This document shows positions 49,386-57,909 of a stretch of 58,372 bases of DNA, in pieces. The notes under the pieces are model-generated. The model was not told where the DNA came from and made no database searches. It worked only from the letters and a program-made list of their open reading frames with translations. Position 1 is the first letter of the stretch; the number at the start of each line of letters is the position of its first letter. The translations under genes and the position numbers were made by a program. The DNA comes from Lachnospiraceae bacterium (GTDB lineage: Bacteria; Bacillota; Clostridia; Lachnospirales; Lachnospiraceae), in the NCBI GenBank assembly GCA_016291655.1, contig JAEEYF010000020.1:1-58372 (forward strand), in the 5' to 3' direction.

Positions 49386-50696
49386 TTACATCTCATACTT
49401 GATCTTATCATTTACGCTGATGTCGGTTCCCACCTGTACCTCGATGAGCTTCAGTCCGTCGTCTCCCGCGAAGATGGTGTGCTTGCATCCCGCGGGCATA
49501 GTGAGCACGTCCCCCACCTTGACCTCGATCTTCTTGTCGTCCAGAATTGCAGTGCCTGAGCCGGAGATCACCGTCCAGACCTCGTCGCGCCGCTCATGAG
49601 AGTGGTAATTCATATGGTGTCCGGGATTCAACGTCACCTTGACAGTCATCCCTGTCTCTTCAATATCCATAATGCGGAAACTGCCCCAGCTCTTCTCCGC
49701 ATAACGCACAGGGCTGTCGATCGCCTCAACAAAAGGCTTAATGTAAGAGGATTGGCCGAGATCCGACACAAGGATCCCTTCCGAACTTGCTGTCACTACA
49801 GCATCCTTGAGCCCCATGATGAGCACGGGGACATCCAGTTCATTCACCGCATGTACATTGGTGCACTTGTCATCAAAGCGCACATCTCCGACCGCTCTTT
49901 CCTGCATAGTTTCCGTGAGGGTGTTCCACGTTCCGAGATCCTTCCACGCCCCCTCGTACTTCACAACTTCTATACTTATCTCTTTCTCAACGACGGCATA
50001 GTCAAAGCTGATCTTTTCAAGCTCATCATAGCCTTCAAAAAGTTCCTCGTAAACGTCCGTTCCCAGCAGCTCCCGGCTCTTTTCAAGCACGTAGCTCAGT
50101 TTGAATCCAAAAACACCGCCGTTCCACAACGCACCTTCCGCAATGTATTCCGCTGCCTTGTCCGCTGTAGGCTTTTCGGTGAAGCTGTAGGCGCACTCAC
50201 CGCCTTTTCCCGCTAAGGGCTTTATATATCCGTACTTCTCACTGGGATAGGTGGGTTTGATACCCATGAGCACCAGATCCTTCGCGCCTTTTTGCACTCT
50301 GTCATAAATCTCTTTTATGCACTCAAAGTAACCCGTTTCCACGTAAGGATCCACCGGGCATATAACCACCGGATCGTTCGCATCCACCTTCTTCACCTCG
50401 TGAAGATAAGCAACCGCAAGAGCGATCGCGGGAAAAGTGTCGCGGCGACTGGGCTCGATGGAAATGCTCACGTTGTCCTCCAACTGATTCTTAATGGAGT
50501 CCACCTGGCTTCTGCTCGTAGCAATGGTAACCTTCACCGAAGGCATAGATTCTTTCAACTGCCTGTAAACCCTTTGCACCATGGATTCATAGCCGCCCGC
50601 GTGTTTAAACAGCTTTAAGAACTGCTTGCTCCTTATGTCATTACTGAGAGGCCACAGGCGCTTCCCCGAACCTCCGGAAAGTAAAATTATGTTCAT
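49386..50696 (-). CDS. manC: Mannose-1-phosphate guanylyltransferase (with cupin domain)
   Basis: A 436-residue enzyme making GDP-mannose. The N-terminal nucleotidyltransferase has LLSGGSGKRLWPLSND and FTEKP; the C-terminal cupin of the type II phosphomannose isomerase kind has NYHSHERRDEVW and GDVLTMPAG. Start is uncertain: ATG at 50696 fits the family start MNIILLSGG, while a TTG at 50711 lies close behind GGAG. Last gene of the GDP-sugar operon and supplies its substrate. A phosphomannomutase is not in the window. Confidence 0.92.
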   Translation of the reverse strand: MNIILLSGGSGKRLWPLSNDIRSKQFLKLFKHAGGYESMVQRVYRQLKESMPSVKVTIATSRSQVDSIKNQLEDNVSISIEPSRRDTFPAIALAVAYLHEVKKVDANDPVVICPVDPYVETGYFECIKEIYDRVQKGAKDLVLMGIKPTYPSEKYGYIKPLAGKGGECAYSFTEKPTADKAAEYIAEGALWNGGVFGFKLSYVLEKSRELLGTDVYEELFEGYDELEKISFDYAVVEKEISIEVVKYEGAWKDLGTWNTLTETMQERAVGDVRFDDKCTNVHAVNELDVPVLIMGLKDAVVTASSEGILVSDLGQSSYIKPFVEAIDSPVRYAEKSWGSFRIMDIEETGMTVKVTLNPGHHMNYHSHERRDEVWTVISGSGTAILDDKKIEVKVGDVLTMPAGCKHTIFAGDDGLKLIEVQVGTDISVNDKIKYEM

Positions 50697-50724
50697 ATGT
50701 CCGTTCTTCAAAACTCCGTTACAT

Positions 50725-51891
50725 TTAAACCCTTACAGACTTCAATACATCGATCAAAAGGTTTATATTATCTTCCATATCTATTGAGTGATTTCCTACA
50801 AAGAAACCATTTTCATGAATATAATCAGCATTCTTGAGTTCGCCTGCAATGCTGTGATCCAGGAACTGCAACGCTTTCTGACGCGCAAAATTTCCTGCAA
50901 CAATAGGTCTCACTTCAATTTCTGCTTTCCTGAGAGCATCTGTGAAAGAATCTCTTTTTCCTCGGATTTCCTCCGGAAGTATTATGGCAAATCCAAACCA
51001 CGAAGCGCAGCCTGTTTCCTCCTGCGTGAGAAATGCAGTTTCACCGTTAATACGTTTTTTGAAAAATTCAGCATTCTTTCTTCTCTGCTCAACAAAGCCA
51101 TCAAGCTTCTTCAACTGCTCCACGCCTGTAGCCGCCTCTATTTCAAGCGGTCTTACATTAAAGCCGGGCATAATGAAATTGAAGCTTTCATAAAAGGGAT
51201 CATCCATTTTTTTGTATATTTTTGAATCATTAGGTAAATGGCGTGTCCATCCATGTGACCGTATTGAGAGCATATAATGGTAAAGTTCTTCATCATCCGT
51301 AACATTTACACCACCCTCCATTGTACAAAGGTGATGCGAAAAATAGGTTGAGAACGATCCGATGAGACCGAATGTACCGGCAGCTTTTCCCTTGAATGTT
51401 GCGCCCATCGACTCGCAGTTATCCTCGATCATAATAAGTCCATGCTTACTGCAAATGTTTTGGAGTCTGTCAAAATCATTGGGGTTTCCAAGCAGATTTA
51501 CAACCATTACAGCCTTCGTCTGCGGTGTTATAGCCGCTTCGAGCGCATCAGGATCAACATTCAACGTGGCTTTATCAATATCAACCAGCCTAAGTTTAAA
51601 GCCCATCTGGGAAATCGGGAAATAGGTCGTACTCCATGATACCGCCGTAACAAGAACCTCATCCCCCTTTTTCAATCGCCCCGAATAAAGTAGCGCTGCC
51701 ATACTGAGAAGATTTGCGGAAGAACCTGAGTTGGACATAACCGCATATTTTGCTCCAAACTTTTCAGCAAACGCTTTCTCATAATTCCTGACATTTTCTC
51801 CCATTGTAAAGTAACGTGAGTCTATGACCTTATGAGCCGCATTTACTTCTTCTGAATTCCAGGTATCATTGGAAAGACTGTATTTCATCAT
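50725..51891 (-). CDS. colD: GDP-4-keto-6-deoxymannose 3-dehydratase (ColD-like)
   Basis: A 388-residue fold-type I PLP enzyme of the DegT family. The usual Schiff-base Lys is replaced by His: [11 protein letters not shown] gives His187, matching His188 in Escherichia coli ColD, which uses PLP and glutamate to remove the C3 hydroxyl without forming an internal aldimine. Other stretches such as [15 protein letters not shown] and [11 protein letters not shown] agree with ColD as I remember it. With GDP-mannose dehydratase and a ColC-like gene alongside, it predicts GDP-colitose synthesis. ATGATGA links it to the preceding gene. Confidence 0.85.
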   Translation of the reverse strand: MMKYSLSNDTWNSEEVNAAHKVIDSRYFTMGENVRNYEKAFAEKFGAKYAVMSNSGSSANLLSMAALLYSGRLKKGDEVLVTAVSWSTTYFPISQMGFKLRLVDIDKATLNVDPDALEAAITPQTKAVMVVNLLGNPNDFDRLQNICSKHGLIMIEDNCESMGATFKGKAAGTFGLIGSFSTYFSHHLCTMEGGVNVTDDEELYHYMLSIRSHGWTRHLPNDSKIYKKMDDPFYESFNFIMPGFNVRPLEIEAATGVEQLKKLDGFVEQRRKNAEFFKKRINGETAFLTQEETGCASWFGFAIILPEEIRGKRDSFTDALRKAEIEVRPIVAGNFARQKALQFLDHSIAGELKNADYIHENGFFVGNHSIDMEDNINLLIDVLKSVRV

Positions 51892-52853
51892 TTATCTCCT
51901 TCTCCGGAACGCTTTTTCTCTTCCGGAAGTACAGTATTTAAAAAATAAGCATATGTCTTCTCGAGACCTTCGCGCAAATTAACCTTTGCCGTCCATCCGG
52001 CCTTCGTCAGTTTTGAAACATCCATTAACTTCCGGGGCATACCGTCAGGCTTACTTGTGTCAAACTTGAGTTCTGCGTGATAATCAACAACATCCATTAT
52101 CAATTCAACCAGCTCTTTTATACTCACGTCTGTACCGGTACCGACATTGAAAAACTCATTACCCGAATAGGTATCAAATAAGTAATAGCATGCATCTGCC
52201 AGATCGTCCACAAACATAAGTTCCCGTCTGGCAACACCTGTCCCCCACATAGGTATTGTCTCAGCTCCGCTCATCTTTGCCTCATATACTTTCCTGATGA
52301 GCGCAGCAACCACATGAGATCTGGTAGGGCTGAAATTATCTCCATAGCCATATATATTACACGGCATTACAGAAATGTAATCCGTTCCGTACTGCTTATT
52401 ATAAAACTCACACAGCTTAAGCCCCGCAATTTTAGCGATTGCATATCCCTCATTGGTCGGCTCGAGTTTACCGTCCATAAGATATTCTTCCTTCATCGGC
52501 TGCGGAGCAAGTCTGGGATAAATACATGATGAGGCCAAAAACAACAGTTTCTTAACTCCATAAATCCTCGAGGCCTCTATAATACTATTCTGTATAGCAA
52601 GATTGTCATATAAAAACTCTGCGGGTGACTGTATATTTGCCATAATGCCGCCCACTTTTGCGGCGGCAAGTATCACGTATTCAGGTCGCTCACGATCGAA
52701 ATAGTCTCTCACAACGCTCTGTTCACGAAGGTCCATCTCTCTCGACCGAAGCCCGATTATATTGTTCATTCCCTCAGATCTGAATTTTCTTTCAATAGCA
52801 GAACCCACCTGTCCGCCACGTCCTGCGATAAAGATCTTTGCCGATTTATCCAT
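51888..52853 (-). CDS. colC: ColC / GDP-L-fucose-synthase-type epimerase-reductase
   Basis: A 321-residue SDR enzyme with NAD(P)-binding [11 protein letters not shown], catalytic Ser in LASSCIYP and Tyr-Lys in YAIAKIAG. It belongs to the GDP-L-fucose synthase group, to which ColC (GDP-colitose synthase, 5-epimerase/4-reductase) is closely related; the neighbouring ColD argues for ColC, but fucose synthesis cannot be excluded from the sequence. It abuts gmd directly and overlaps colD by four bases. Confidence 0.75.
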   Translation of the reverse strand: MDKSAKIFIAGRGGQVGSAIERKFRSEGMNNIIGLRSREMDLREQSVVRDYFDRERPEYVILAAAKVGGIMANIQSPAEFLYDNLAIQNSIIEASRIYGVKKLLFLASSCIYPRLAPQPMKEEYLMDGKLEPTNEGYAIAKIAGLKLCEFYNKQYGTDYISVMPCNIYGYGDNFSPTRSHVVAALIRKVYEAKMSGAETIPMWGTGVARRELMFVDDLADACYYLFDTYSGNEFFNVGTGTDVSIKELVELIMDVVDYHAELKFDTSKPDGMPRKLMDVSKLTKAGWTAKVNLREGLEKTYAYFLNTVLPEEKKRSGEGDK

Positions 52854-53897
52854 TTAAATGTGCTCCTTCAGGATCCGTTCTTTTCTTGCCAATTCGCGGT
52901 CATGTACCGCCATTATGTGCACCAGCTCCTCATAGGAGGTCTTTTGAGGATTCCACCCCAACACTGTCTTTGCTTTGGTGGGATCTCCCCAGAGATTGAC
53001 AACATCCGTCGGTCGGAACCACTGAGGATTCACAGCAACCAAAAGCTTTCCGGTGGATGCATCGTAACCTTTTTCATCGATACCCTCACCCTCCCATCGA
53101 AGTTCAATACCGTTCTCTCTGAAAGCTCTTTCCGTAAAGTCTCGGACTGTGTGCTGTTCTCCGGTAGCTATTACGAAATCATCGGGTTCATCCTGCTGCA
53201 GGATCAGCCACATGCACTCAACATAATCCTTTGCATATCCCCAGTCACGAAGGGAATCCATATTTCCGAGTTCCAGCCTGTCCTGCAAGCCCTCAGCAAT
53301 ACGTCCCGCCGCAAGAGTGATCTTTCTTGTAACAAAATTCTCACCGCGCCTCTCCGACTCGTGATTAAAAAGAATACCGTTGCAAGCGAACATACCATAT
53401 GCTTCGCGGTACTCCTTAGTCATCCAGAAGCCGTATTGTTTCGCAACTGCATAAGGGGAGTAGGGATGGAAAGGTGTCTTTTCGTTCTGGGGTACTTCTT
53501 CCACTTTACCGTACAATTCAGATGTAGAAGCCTGATAGATGCGGCACTTCTTTTCAAGTCCCAAGATCCTGACTGCTTCAAGGATCCTGAGTACGCCCAA
53601 AGCATCCACATCTCCCGAATACTCCGGAACATCAAAACTCATCTGTACATGAGACTGTGCAGCAAGATTGTATATCTCATCAGGTTTCACCTGACCTATT
53701 ATTCTTATCAAAGAAGAGCTGTCGGCAAGATCTCCGTCATGCAATGTGATCTTTCCCAACAGATGCTCGATCCTCGACATGTTCGAGACCGAAACACGCC
53801 TGAAAATACCATGTACTTCATATCCCTTTTCCAACAGGAATTCCGCAAGATACGAACCGTCCTGTCCGGTAATTCCCGTGATCAGTGCTTTCTTCAT
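52854..53897 (-). CDS. gmd: GDP-mannose 4,6-dehydratase
   Basis: A 347-residue SDR enzyme converting GDP-mannose to GDP-4-keto-6-deoxymannose. Visible are the cofactor motif [18 protein letters not shown], catalytic STSELYG (Thr/Ser and Glu) and [11 protein letters not shown] (Tyr, Lys), and the substrate region [11 protein letters not shown]. Start chosen at 53897 behind GGAGG; an upstream in-frame ATG is not preceded by a ribosome site. First gene of the operon; a TATACT -10 box lies at 53932-53937. Confidence 0.93.
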   Translation of the reverse strand: MKKALITGITGQDGSYLAEFLLEKGYEVHGIFRRVSVSNMSRIEHLLGKITLHDGDLADSSSLIRIIGQVKPDEIYNLAAQSHVQMSFDVPEYSGDVDALGVLRILEAVRILGLEKKCRIYQASTSELYGKVEEVPQNEKTPFHPYSPYAVAKQYGFWMTKEYREAYGMFACNGILFNHESERRGENFVTRKITLAAGRIAEGLQDRLELGNMDSLRDWGYAKDYVECMWLILQQDEPDDFVIATGEQHTVRDFTERAFRENGIELRWEGEGIDEKGYDASTGKLLVAVNPQWFRPTDVVNLWGDPTKAKTVLGWNPQKTSYEELVHIMAVHDRELARKERILKEHI

Positions 53898-54054
53898 ATT
53901 TTTTCCTCCGATTAAATTACATACATAGTTTAGTATAGCACAATATGTGGTTATTACCATCATTTTTTTCATAAGCCTCAGGTTGATAGAAATTGCCAGT
54001 TACAGTTCAGACGTCACCTTGAACTTAAAGAGCCGATAGAGTAGACTTTTTTCA

Positions 54055-54511
54055 TCAAGTCGCTCTATTGGCCTTTTGTCTGTCGAAGATCTTCGACACG
54101 CTGTCATATATGCCCGAGTCTGACTCTTTTCGCATCGACAGCAGCATACTCATGCTCTGGTAATCTATGCTCTCATCTGAGCGAAAACTCATGACTTGAT
54201 TCTGCTTACGTTTGTAGGCACGCAAAAGCGGTTCCGCAAGATTGTTGTTATGCGGAACCTCCATATCATGTAAGAACAGCAGATGCGCGGACCTGTACTT
54301 CACCATTCTTCTGTATAGGTTGTAACCTTCTCGGTAGTATTTACTCGGCAGGATGTATTCGTATTCTTCTCCGGCTTCTTCAAGGATGCTGTCATATCTT
54401 TTCTCGTATTTTTTTATAGATGGCGCCGCTTTCAAAAGCCTCAAGACGGTCTTTAAGGTTCTTTACACGATATTGAAGTGTTGTAAGATATTCATACTGA
54501 GAATCGGTCAT
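54055..54511 (-). pseudogene. IS66-family transposase remnant (N- and C-terminal pieces)
   Basis: The N-terminal piece (54392-54511) begins MTDSQYEYLTTLQYRVKNLK and stops after 39 codons; the C-terminal piece (54055-54444) continues in another frame and carries the IS66-type end with HNNNLAEPLLRAYKRKQNQV. The full family protein is over 500 residues, so about 350 residues including most of the DDE core are gone. The join near 54440 is both a deletion and a frameshift. Confidence 0.75.
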
Positions 54512-54516
54512 GATAG

Positions 54517-54816
54517 TTACTGGTTCTTCCTTAGCTGTTTTATTTCATCCTTAAGGGATTTGACGAGGATCTCCTGAGCCTCATATTTCTTGAGAAGCTT
54601 TTCATAGAGTTTTTTGTAATCCGGCTCTTTTTCGGTTGGTTCATCAGTTTTTCTGTGCCTTCCGTCCGTTGGGATCATCTCTCCGGTCTCCGGATCGATC
54701 TTTCCGATGAGTGTACGCTGAGCCCTGCTCTGGTGTTTTTCTTTATCCCATAATGCTTTGGACTCGTAGACATAGGTGATACCTGTGCGTTTGTCAAGTT
54801 GTTTTATTATTCCCAT
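54517..54816 (-). CDS. IS-associated small protein
   Basis: A 99-residue protein beginning MGIIKQLDKRTGITYVYESK, with a basic strand-rich N-terminal half (QRTLIGKIDPETGEMIPT) and a C-terminal coiled coil (about 65-99). Sequences like the first half are common at the start of, or beside, transposases in Lachnospiraceae. AAAGGAG precedes the ATG. It lies inside the inverted repeats, upstream of the transposase remnant, and appears intact. Probably DNA-binding accessory protein of the element; not known individually. Confidence 0.6.
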   Translation of the reverse strand: MGIIKQLDKRTGITYVYESKALWDKEKHQSRAQRTLIGKIDPETGEMIPTDGRHRKTDEPTEKEPDYKKLYEKLLKKYEAQEILVKSLKDEIKQLRKNQ

Positions 54817-55021
54817 AGTGGTCTCCTTTCGAGAAAATCGTTACGTTTATATTATATAACATAACGATAAAAATGCCAATAGAAAAACCCAGAAAAAGTT
54901 AGATTTTTTCTGAGTTTGAAGCCTCTTTTGATGTGTTCATTTATCGTTAGGATCGGGTGTCAAGAAGGTGTCTGAACTGTAACAAAATAGCATGAAAATT
55001 TGTAGAAAAACACGATTTTTC

Positions 55022-55048
55022 TTGCAAAATAGGGGGGTATGATATACT
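55022..55048 (+). promoter_or_regulatory. Promoter of the acyltransferase module
   Basis: Extended -10 element TGATATACT (55040-55048) with a poor -35 (TTGCAA at 55022-55027, spacer only 15). It predicts a leader of about 215 nt before the acyltransferase gene. Between 54984 and 55020 nothing else is seen. Confidence 0.5.
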
Positions 55049-55164
55049 ATTTAATATGTATGTCTTTGCTTTCTTCTGAAGCAATAAGGTATACTTTTTA
55101 ACTCTTCTGAAATGTCAGTAAAAGGTAAGGTAATGAAAATACGGGTTTATTTATTTTAGTAGAA

Positions 55165-55216
55165 AGCCGAACAATGAATAGTTTAATTGTTTATAGGCTC
55201 TCTGTAGCCTTTTTTT
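55165..55216 (+). promoter_or_regulatory. Attenuator-like leader element
   Basis: A terminator hairpin AGGCT/AGCCT with loop CTCTGT (55195-55210) plus seven T lies in the leader. An upstream AGCC (55165-55168), followed by AACAAT/ATTGTT pairing, can take the same GGCT into an alternative stem. The two folds exclude each other, the basic layout of transcription attenuation, about 55 bases before the acyltransferase start. It could also be a plain terminator. Confidence 0.45.
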
Positions 55217-55270
55217 ATTGCATGTGAGGGTTTGAATTGAACTATAAAACTTAAATGGGGATGTTGAAAG

Positions 55271-56713
55271 ATGCTATTTAATTCGTTTGCGTTTGCAGTT
55301 TTTTTGCCGATAGTCTTTATTTTATATTGGGTGCTGCCACATAAAATAAGATGGATACTTATGCTGGCTGCCAGCTACTATTTTTACATGAGTTGGAATG
55401 CAAAGTATGTGTTTCTTATTTTGTTTACAACAATTATTTCATATGCGGCAGCTATTCTTCTTGAAAAAACAGAAAGATTAAGAAACAAAAAGATAATATT
55501 AATTGGAACTGCAGTTGCATGTCTAGGGGTGCTGTTCTTTTTCAAGTATTTCAATTTTGTAAGCGAATCAGTAACAGCAGTATTTAGACTGTTTGCAATT
55601 CAAATGAATCCGGTATTACTCAATTTATTGTTACCGGTAGGTATCTCATTTTATACATTTCAAACATTAAGTTATGTAATTGATGTGTATAAAGGGGACG
55701 TGAAAGCAGAGCATCATTTTGGATATTATGCTGCTTTTATATCATTCTTTCCACAGCTGGTTGCAGGTCCTATTGAAAGAACTAATAATTTATTGCCACA
55801 GATAAAGGCGGAACATAAATTTGATTATGATCAGGCCACATATGGATTAAAACTGATGGCGTGGGGATATTTTAAGAAAATTGTTATAGCGGATACGCTA
55901 TCTCAATTTGTAAGTAAGGTATATGATGCGCCTCAAGGATTTTCTGGGTTTGCGCTTGTTCTTGCTACAGTATTTTTTACTTTACAGATTTATTGTGACT
56001 TTTCAGGATATTCGGATATTGCAATAGGAACGGCAAAGTTACTTGGAATCAATCTGATGACGAATTTTAAGAGTCCTTATTTTTCACAAAGTATAAAAGA
56101 ATTTTGGAGTAGGTGGCATATTTCTCTTTCCACATGGTTTAGAGATTATGTCTATATTCCGTTGGGAGGTAGCCGTGTAGGCAAAATCAGGCATGCAGTT
56201 AATTTGCTTATTACATTTTTAGTTAGCGGATTGTGGCATGGTGCGAACTGGACTTTTGTAATTTGGGGTGGCATTCATGGATTGGGACAAGTCATTGAGA
56301 ATGCTATTGTGCCGAAGAATAAATTAAAAGAGAAAAGCAAAGGGTGCGCGTGGATAATAAGAGTATTATTTGTCTTTGCATTTGCCTCCTTTGCATGGAT
56401 TTTCTTCGTTTCTAATTCGTTAGGAGATGCTGGCTATGTAATAAAGCATGCTTTTGATGGAATAACAACACCAGTTGCGTATTTAAGAAATGGATTTGTA
56501 GATATAGGCCTTGGAAAAATGCGACTCCTAGTTGTGCTTTTTGAAGTGTTTTTGCTTGGAATATACGATTATATTTCACTTAAATATGATTGTATAAATG
56601 AGATTTCGAAAAAGCCAGTGTTGGTTAGATATTTCGTTTATTTAAGCATTCTTTTTATCATTTTATGCTTTAAGGCTTCGGTACAAGCGGAATTTGTATA
56701 TTTTCAGTTTTAG
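55271..56713 (+). CDS. MBOAT-family O-acyltransferase (AlgI/DltB-like)
   Basis: A 480-residue membrane protein with about eleven helices. It carries the MBOAT core: FPQLVAGPIER, YCDFSGYSDIAIG, EFWSRWHISLSTWFRDYVYI and the catalytic His in SGLWHGANWTF. Such enzymes pass acyl groups, usually acetyl, across the membrane to an extracellular polysaccharide. It is followed after 18 bases by an SGNH-like protein, its usual partner. The AT-rich composition differs sharply from the adjacent GDP-sugar operon, suggesting separate acquisition. Confidence 0.92.
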   Translation: MLFNSFAFAVFLPIVFILYWVLPHKIRWILMLAASYYFYMSWNAKYVFLILFTTIISYAAAILLEKTERLRNKKIILIGTAVACLGVLFFFKYFNFVSESVTAVFRLFAIQMNPVLLNLLLPVGISFYTFQTLSYVIDVYKGDVKAEHHFGYYAAFISFFPQLVAGPIERTNNLLPQIKAEHKFDYDQATYGLKLMAWGYFKKIVIADTLSQFVSKVYDAPQGFSGFALVLATVFFTLQIYCDFSGYSDIAIGTAKLLGINLMTNFKSPYFSQSIKEFWSRWHISLSTWFRDYVYIPLGGSRVGKIRHAVNLLITFLVSGLWHGANWTFVIWGGIHGLGQVIENAIVPKNKLKEKSKGCAWIIRVLFVFAFASFAWIFFVSNSLGDAGYVIKHAFDGITTPVAYLRNGFVDIGLGKMRLLVVLFEVFLLGIYDYISLKYDCINEISKKPVLVRYFVYLSILFIILCFKASVQAEFVYFQF

Positions 56714-56731
56714 TAGAGGGGAGGAATTGCT

Positions 56732-57751
56732 TTGAAAAGGTTTATAGTTAAGGTTTTCTTTTTTGCTTGTTTTTGCTTTATTGTATCAGCACTTCCTGCC
56801 TACGTTGTTGACCCATATAATGTTTTTCACTGGAATAATATTAGAAATAATGGTGTTGAACCAAATAAAAACTATATAAAAACGGAATATATTTTAAATA
56901 ACCCAAATAAGTATGATGGGTTTGTCTTTGGTTCATCAAGAGTTGGGTCCATACATGTTGAAAATATTAAAAATATGAAAATATATAATATGACATATTC
57001 AGCGGGGACACCATATGAACATTACAATACTTTGAAGACTTTTATTGATAATGGGGTAAATATAGACATAATTTATATGGGGATTGATAGTATTTCGTAC
57101 ACAGAGAATCCAGAGGAGCATAATCTTCAGGGGCTGAGATCACCATATCAATATTTACAGAATAAAACTAATTTAATTAGTTTATACTGTGATCCTTCTA
57201 TGGTCTTTCAGAGTTTATCTACGATACTTAAAGGGAAAAGTATAGACGGATATGATTCATTTTACACATATGGCTGGTGGGCAGATTATGATTTAGATGT
57301 GAATTTTGATGTGGAGAATGCAGGACCTTCATTACCAGATGGTTGCAGGTTGGAAGAGACTATATCAGAAATACTTGAGATTAAAACCTTATGTGAGGAA
57401 AATGACATAAAATTGGTCGTTTTTACAAATCCCATGTATGATATCACATATAAAAAATCCGTAGAAGATGCATATTATTTAAGTTTTTTAGAAAAATTGA
57501 GTGTAATTACGGATTTTTATAATTTCAGTAGTTTAAATGATATTACAAAAAATCCAGATAATTATATTGATAGTAGCCATTACAACGCGTATGTAGGGGA
57601 TATGATATTAGATGTGATAATAAATGGTGAAGTAGATGAGGATTTGTATAACCAAGGATTTGGTTGGTATGTGACAAACGATAATTTGATAGATTTAATC
57701 GAATTATTAAAAACACAGGAAGAGTTTTCTATAAAAACTTATTCTGAATAA
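56732..57751 (+). CDS. SGNH-like membrane-anchored acyltransferase partner (AlgX/DltD-like)
   Basis: A 339-residue protein with an N-terminal signal anchor (about 5-25, VFFFACFCFIVSALPAYVV) and an extracytoplasmic SGNH-like domain: nucleophile Ser in FGSSRVG (about residue 70) and Asp/His pair in DSSHYNAYVGD (about 280). TTG start behind GAGGGGAGG. In AlgI/AlgX and PatA/PatB-like pairs the SGNH protein moves the acyl group from the MBOAT protein to the glycan. Overlaps a convergent IS gene end by 13 bases. Confidence 0.8.
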   Translation: MKRFIVKVFFFACFCFIVSALPAYVVDPYNVFHWNNIRNNGVEPNKNYIKTEYILNNPNKYDGFVFGSSRVGSIHVENIKNMKIYNMTYSAGTPYEHYNTLKTFIDNGVNIDIIYMGIDSISYTENPEEHNLQGLRSPYQYLQNKTNLISLYCDPSMVFQSLSTILKGKSIDGYDSFYTYGWWADYDLDVNFDVENAGPSLPDGCRLEETISEILEIKTLCEENDIKLVVFTNPMYDITYKKSVEDAYYLSFLEKLSVITDFYNFSSLNDITKNPDNYIDSSHYNAYVGDMILDVIINGEVDEDLYNQGFGWYVTNDNLIDLIELLKTQEEFSIKTYSE

Positions 57752-57909
57752 TTTGGTATAGCGTTGTAAGACTTGTGGGTAGAAATACCTGCAGGTCTTT
57801 TTGCCATTAAAGCCTCTAAGGCTTTAACCGCTTCATCATATCTGGTCTTAGCCTTTACTACTTCCTCTTCGGCTTTTGCAATTCTTTCGTCTATATTTCC
57901 GCCTGCCAT
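57739..57909 (-). CDS. Small coiled-coil IS accessory protein (ErpK-like), possibly truncated
   Basis: A 56-residue frame starting MAGGNIDERIAKAEEEVVKA, a single charged coiled coil through about residue 36, then PAGIS and a short tail. It resembles the ~60-residue ErpK-type proteins that accompany transposases in Lachnospiraceae, but the middle is shorter than I would expect. It overlaps the transposase 3' end by 62 bases and the acyltransferase partner by 13 bases, marking the insertion junction. Confidence 0.45.
   Translation of the reverse strand: MAGGNIDERIAKAEEEVVKAKTRYDEAVKALEALMAKRPAGISTHKSYNAIPNYSE
57769..57802 (+). terminator. Terminator of the acyltransferase module
   Basis: Thirteen-pair hairpin (arms 57769-57781 and 57786-57798, three G-U pairs, GAAA loop) followed by five T, 17 bases behind the last stop. 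It lies within the antiparallel small IS frame. Confidence 0.75.

Larger units (their letters stand above)
53999..54983 (-). mobile_element. Internally deleted IS66-like element
   Basis: A 985-base element bounded by perfect 14-base inverted repeats GTTACAGTTCAGAC (53999-54012 and 54970-54983). It holds an intact 99-codon accessory gene and a remnant of the IS66 transposase with most of the catalytic part missing. The flanking eight bases on each side do not match, so no target duplication remains. It could be moved only by a transposase supplied elsewhere. Confidence 0.75.

Noticed and set aside
52860-53915. A 351-codon plus-strand frame opposite gmd
   Set aside because: Antisense shadow of a well-identified GDP-mannose 4,6-dehydratase.
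53991-54991. Target-site duplication around the IS66-like element
   Set aside because: The eight bases flanking each end (AATTGCCA and AAAATAGC) do not match.
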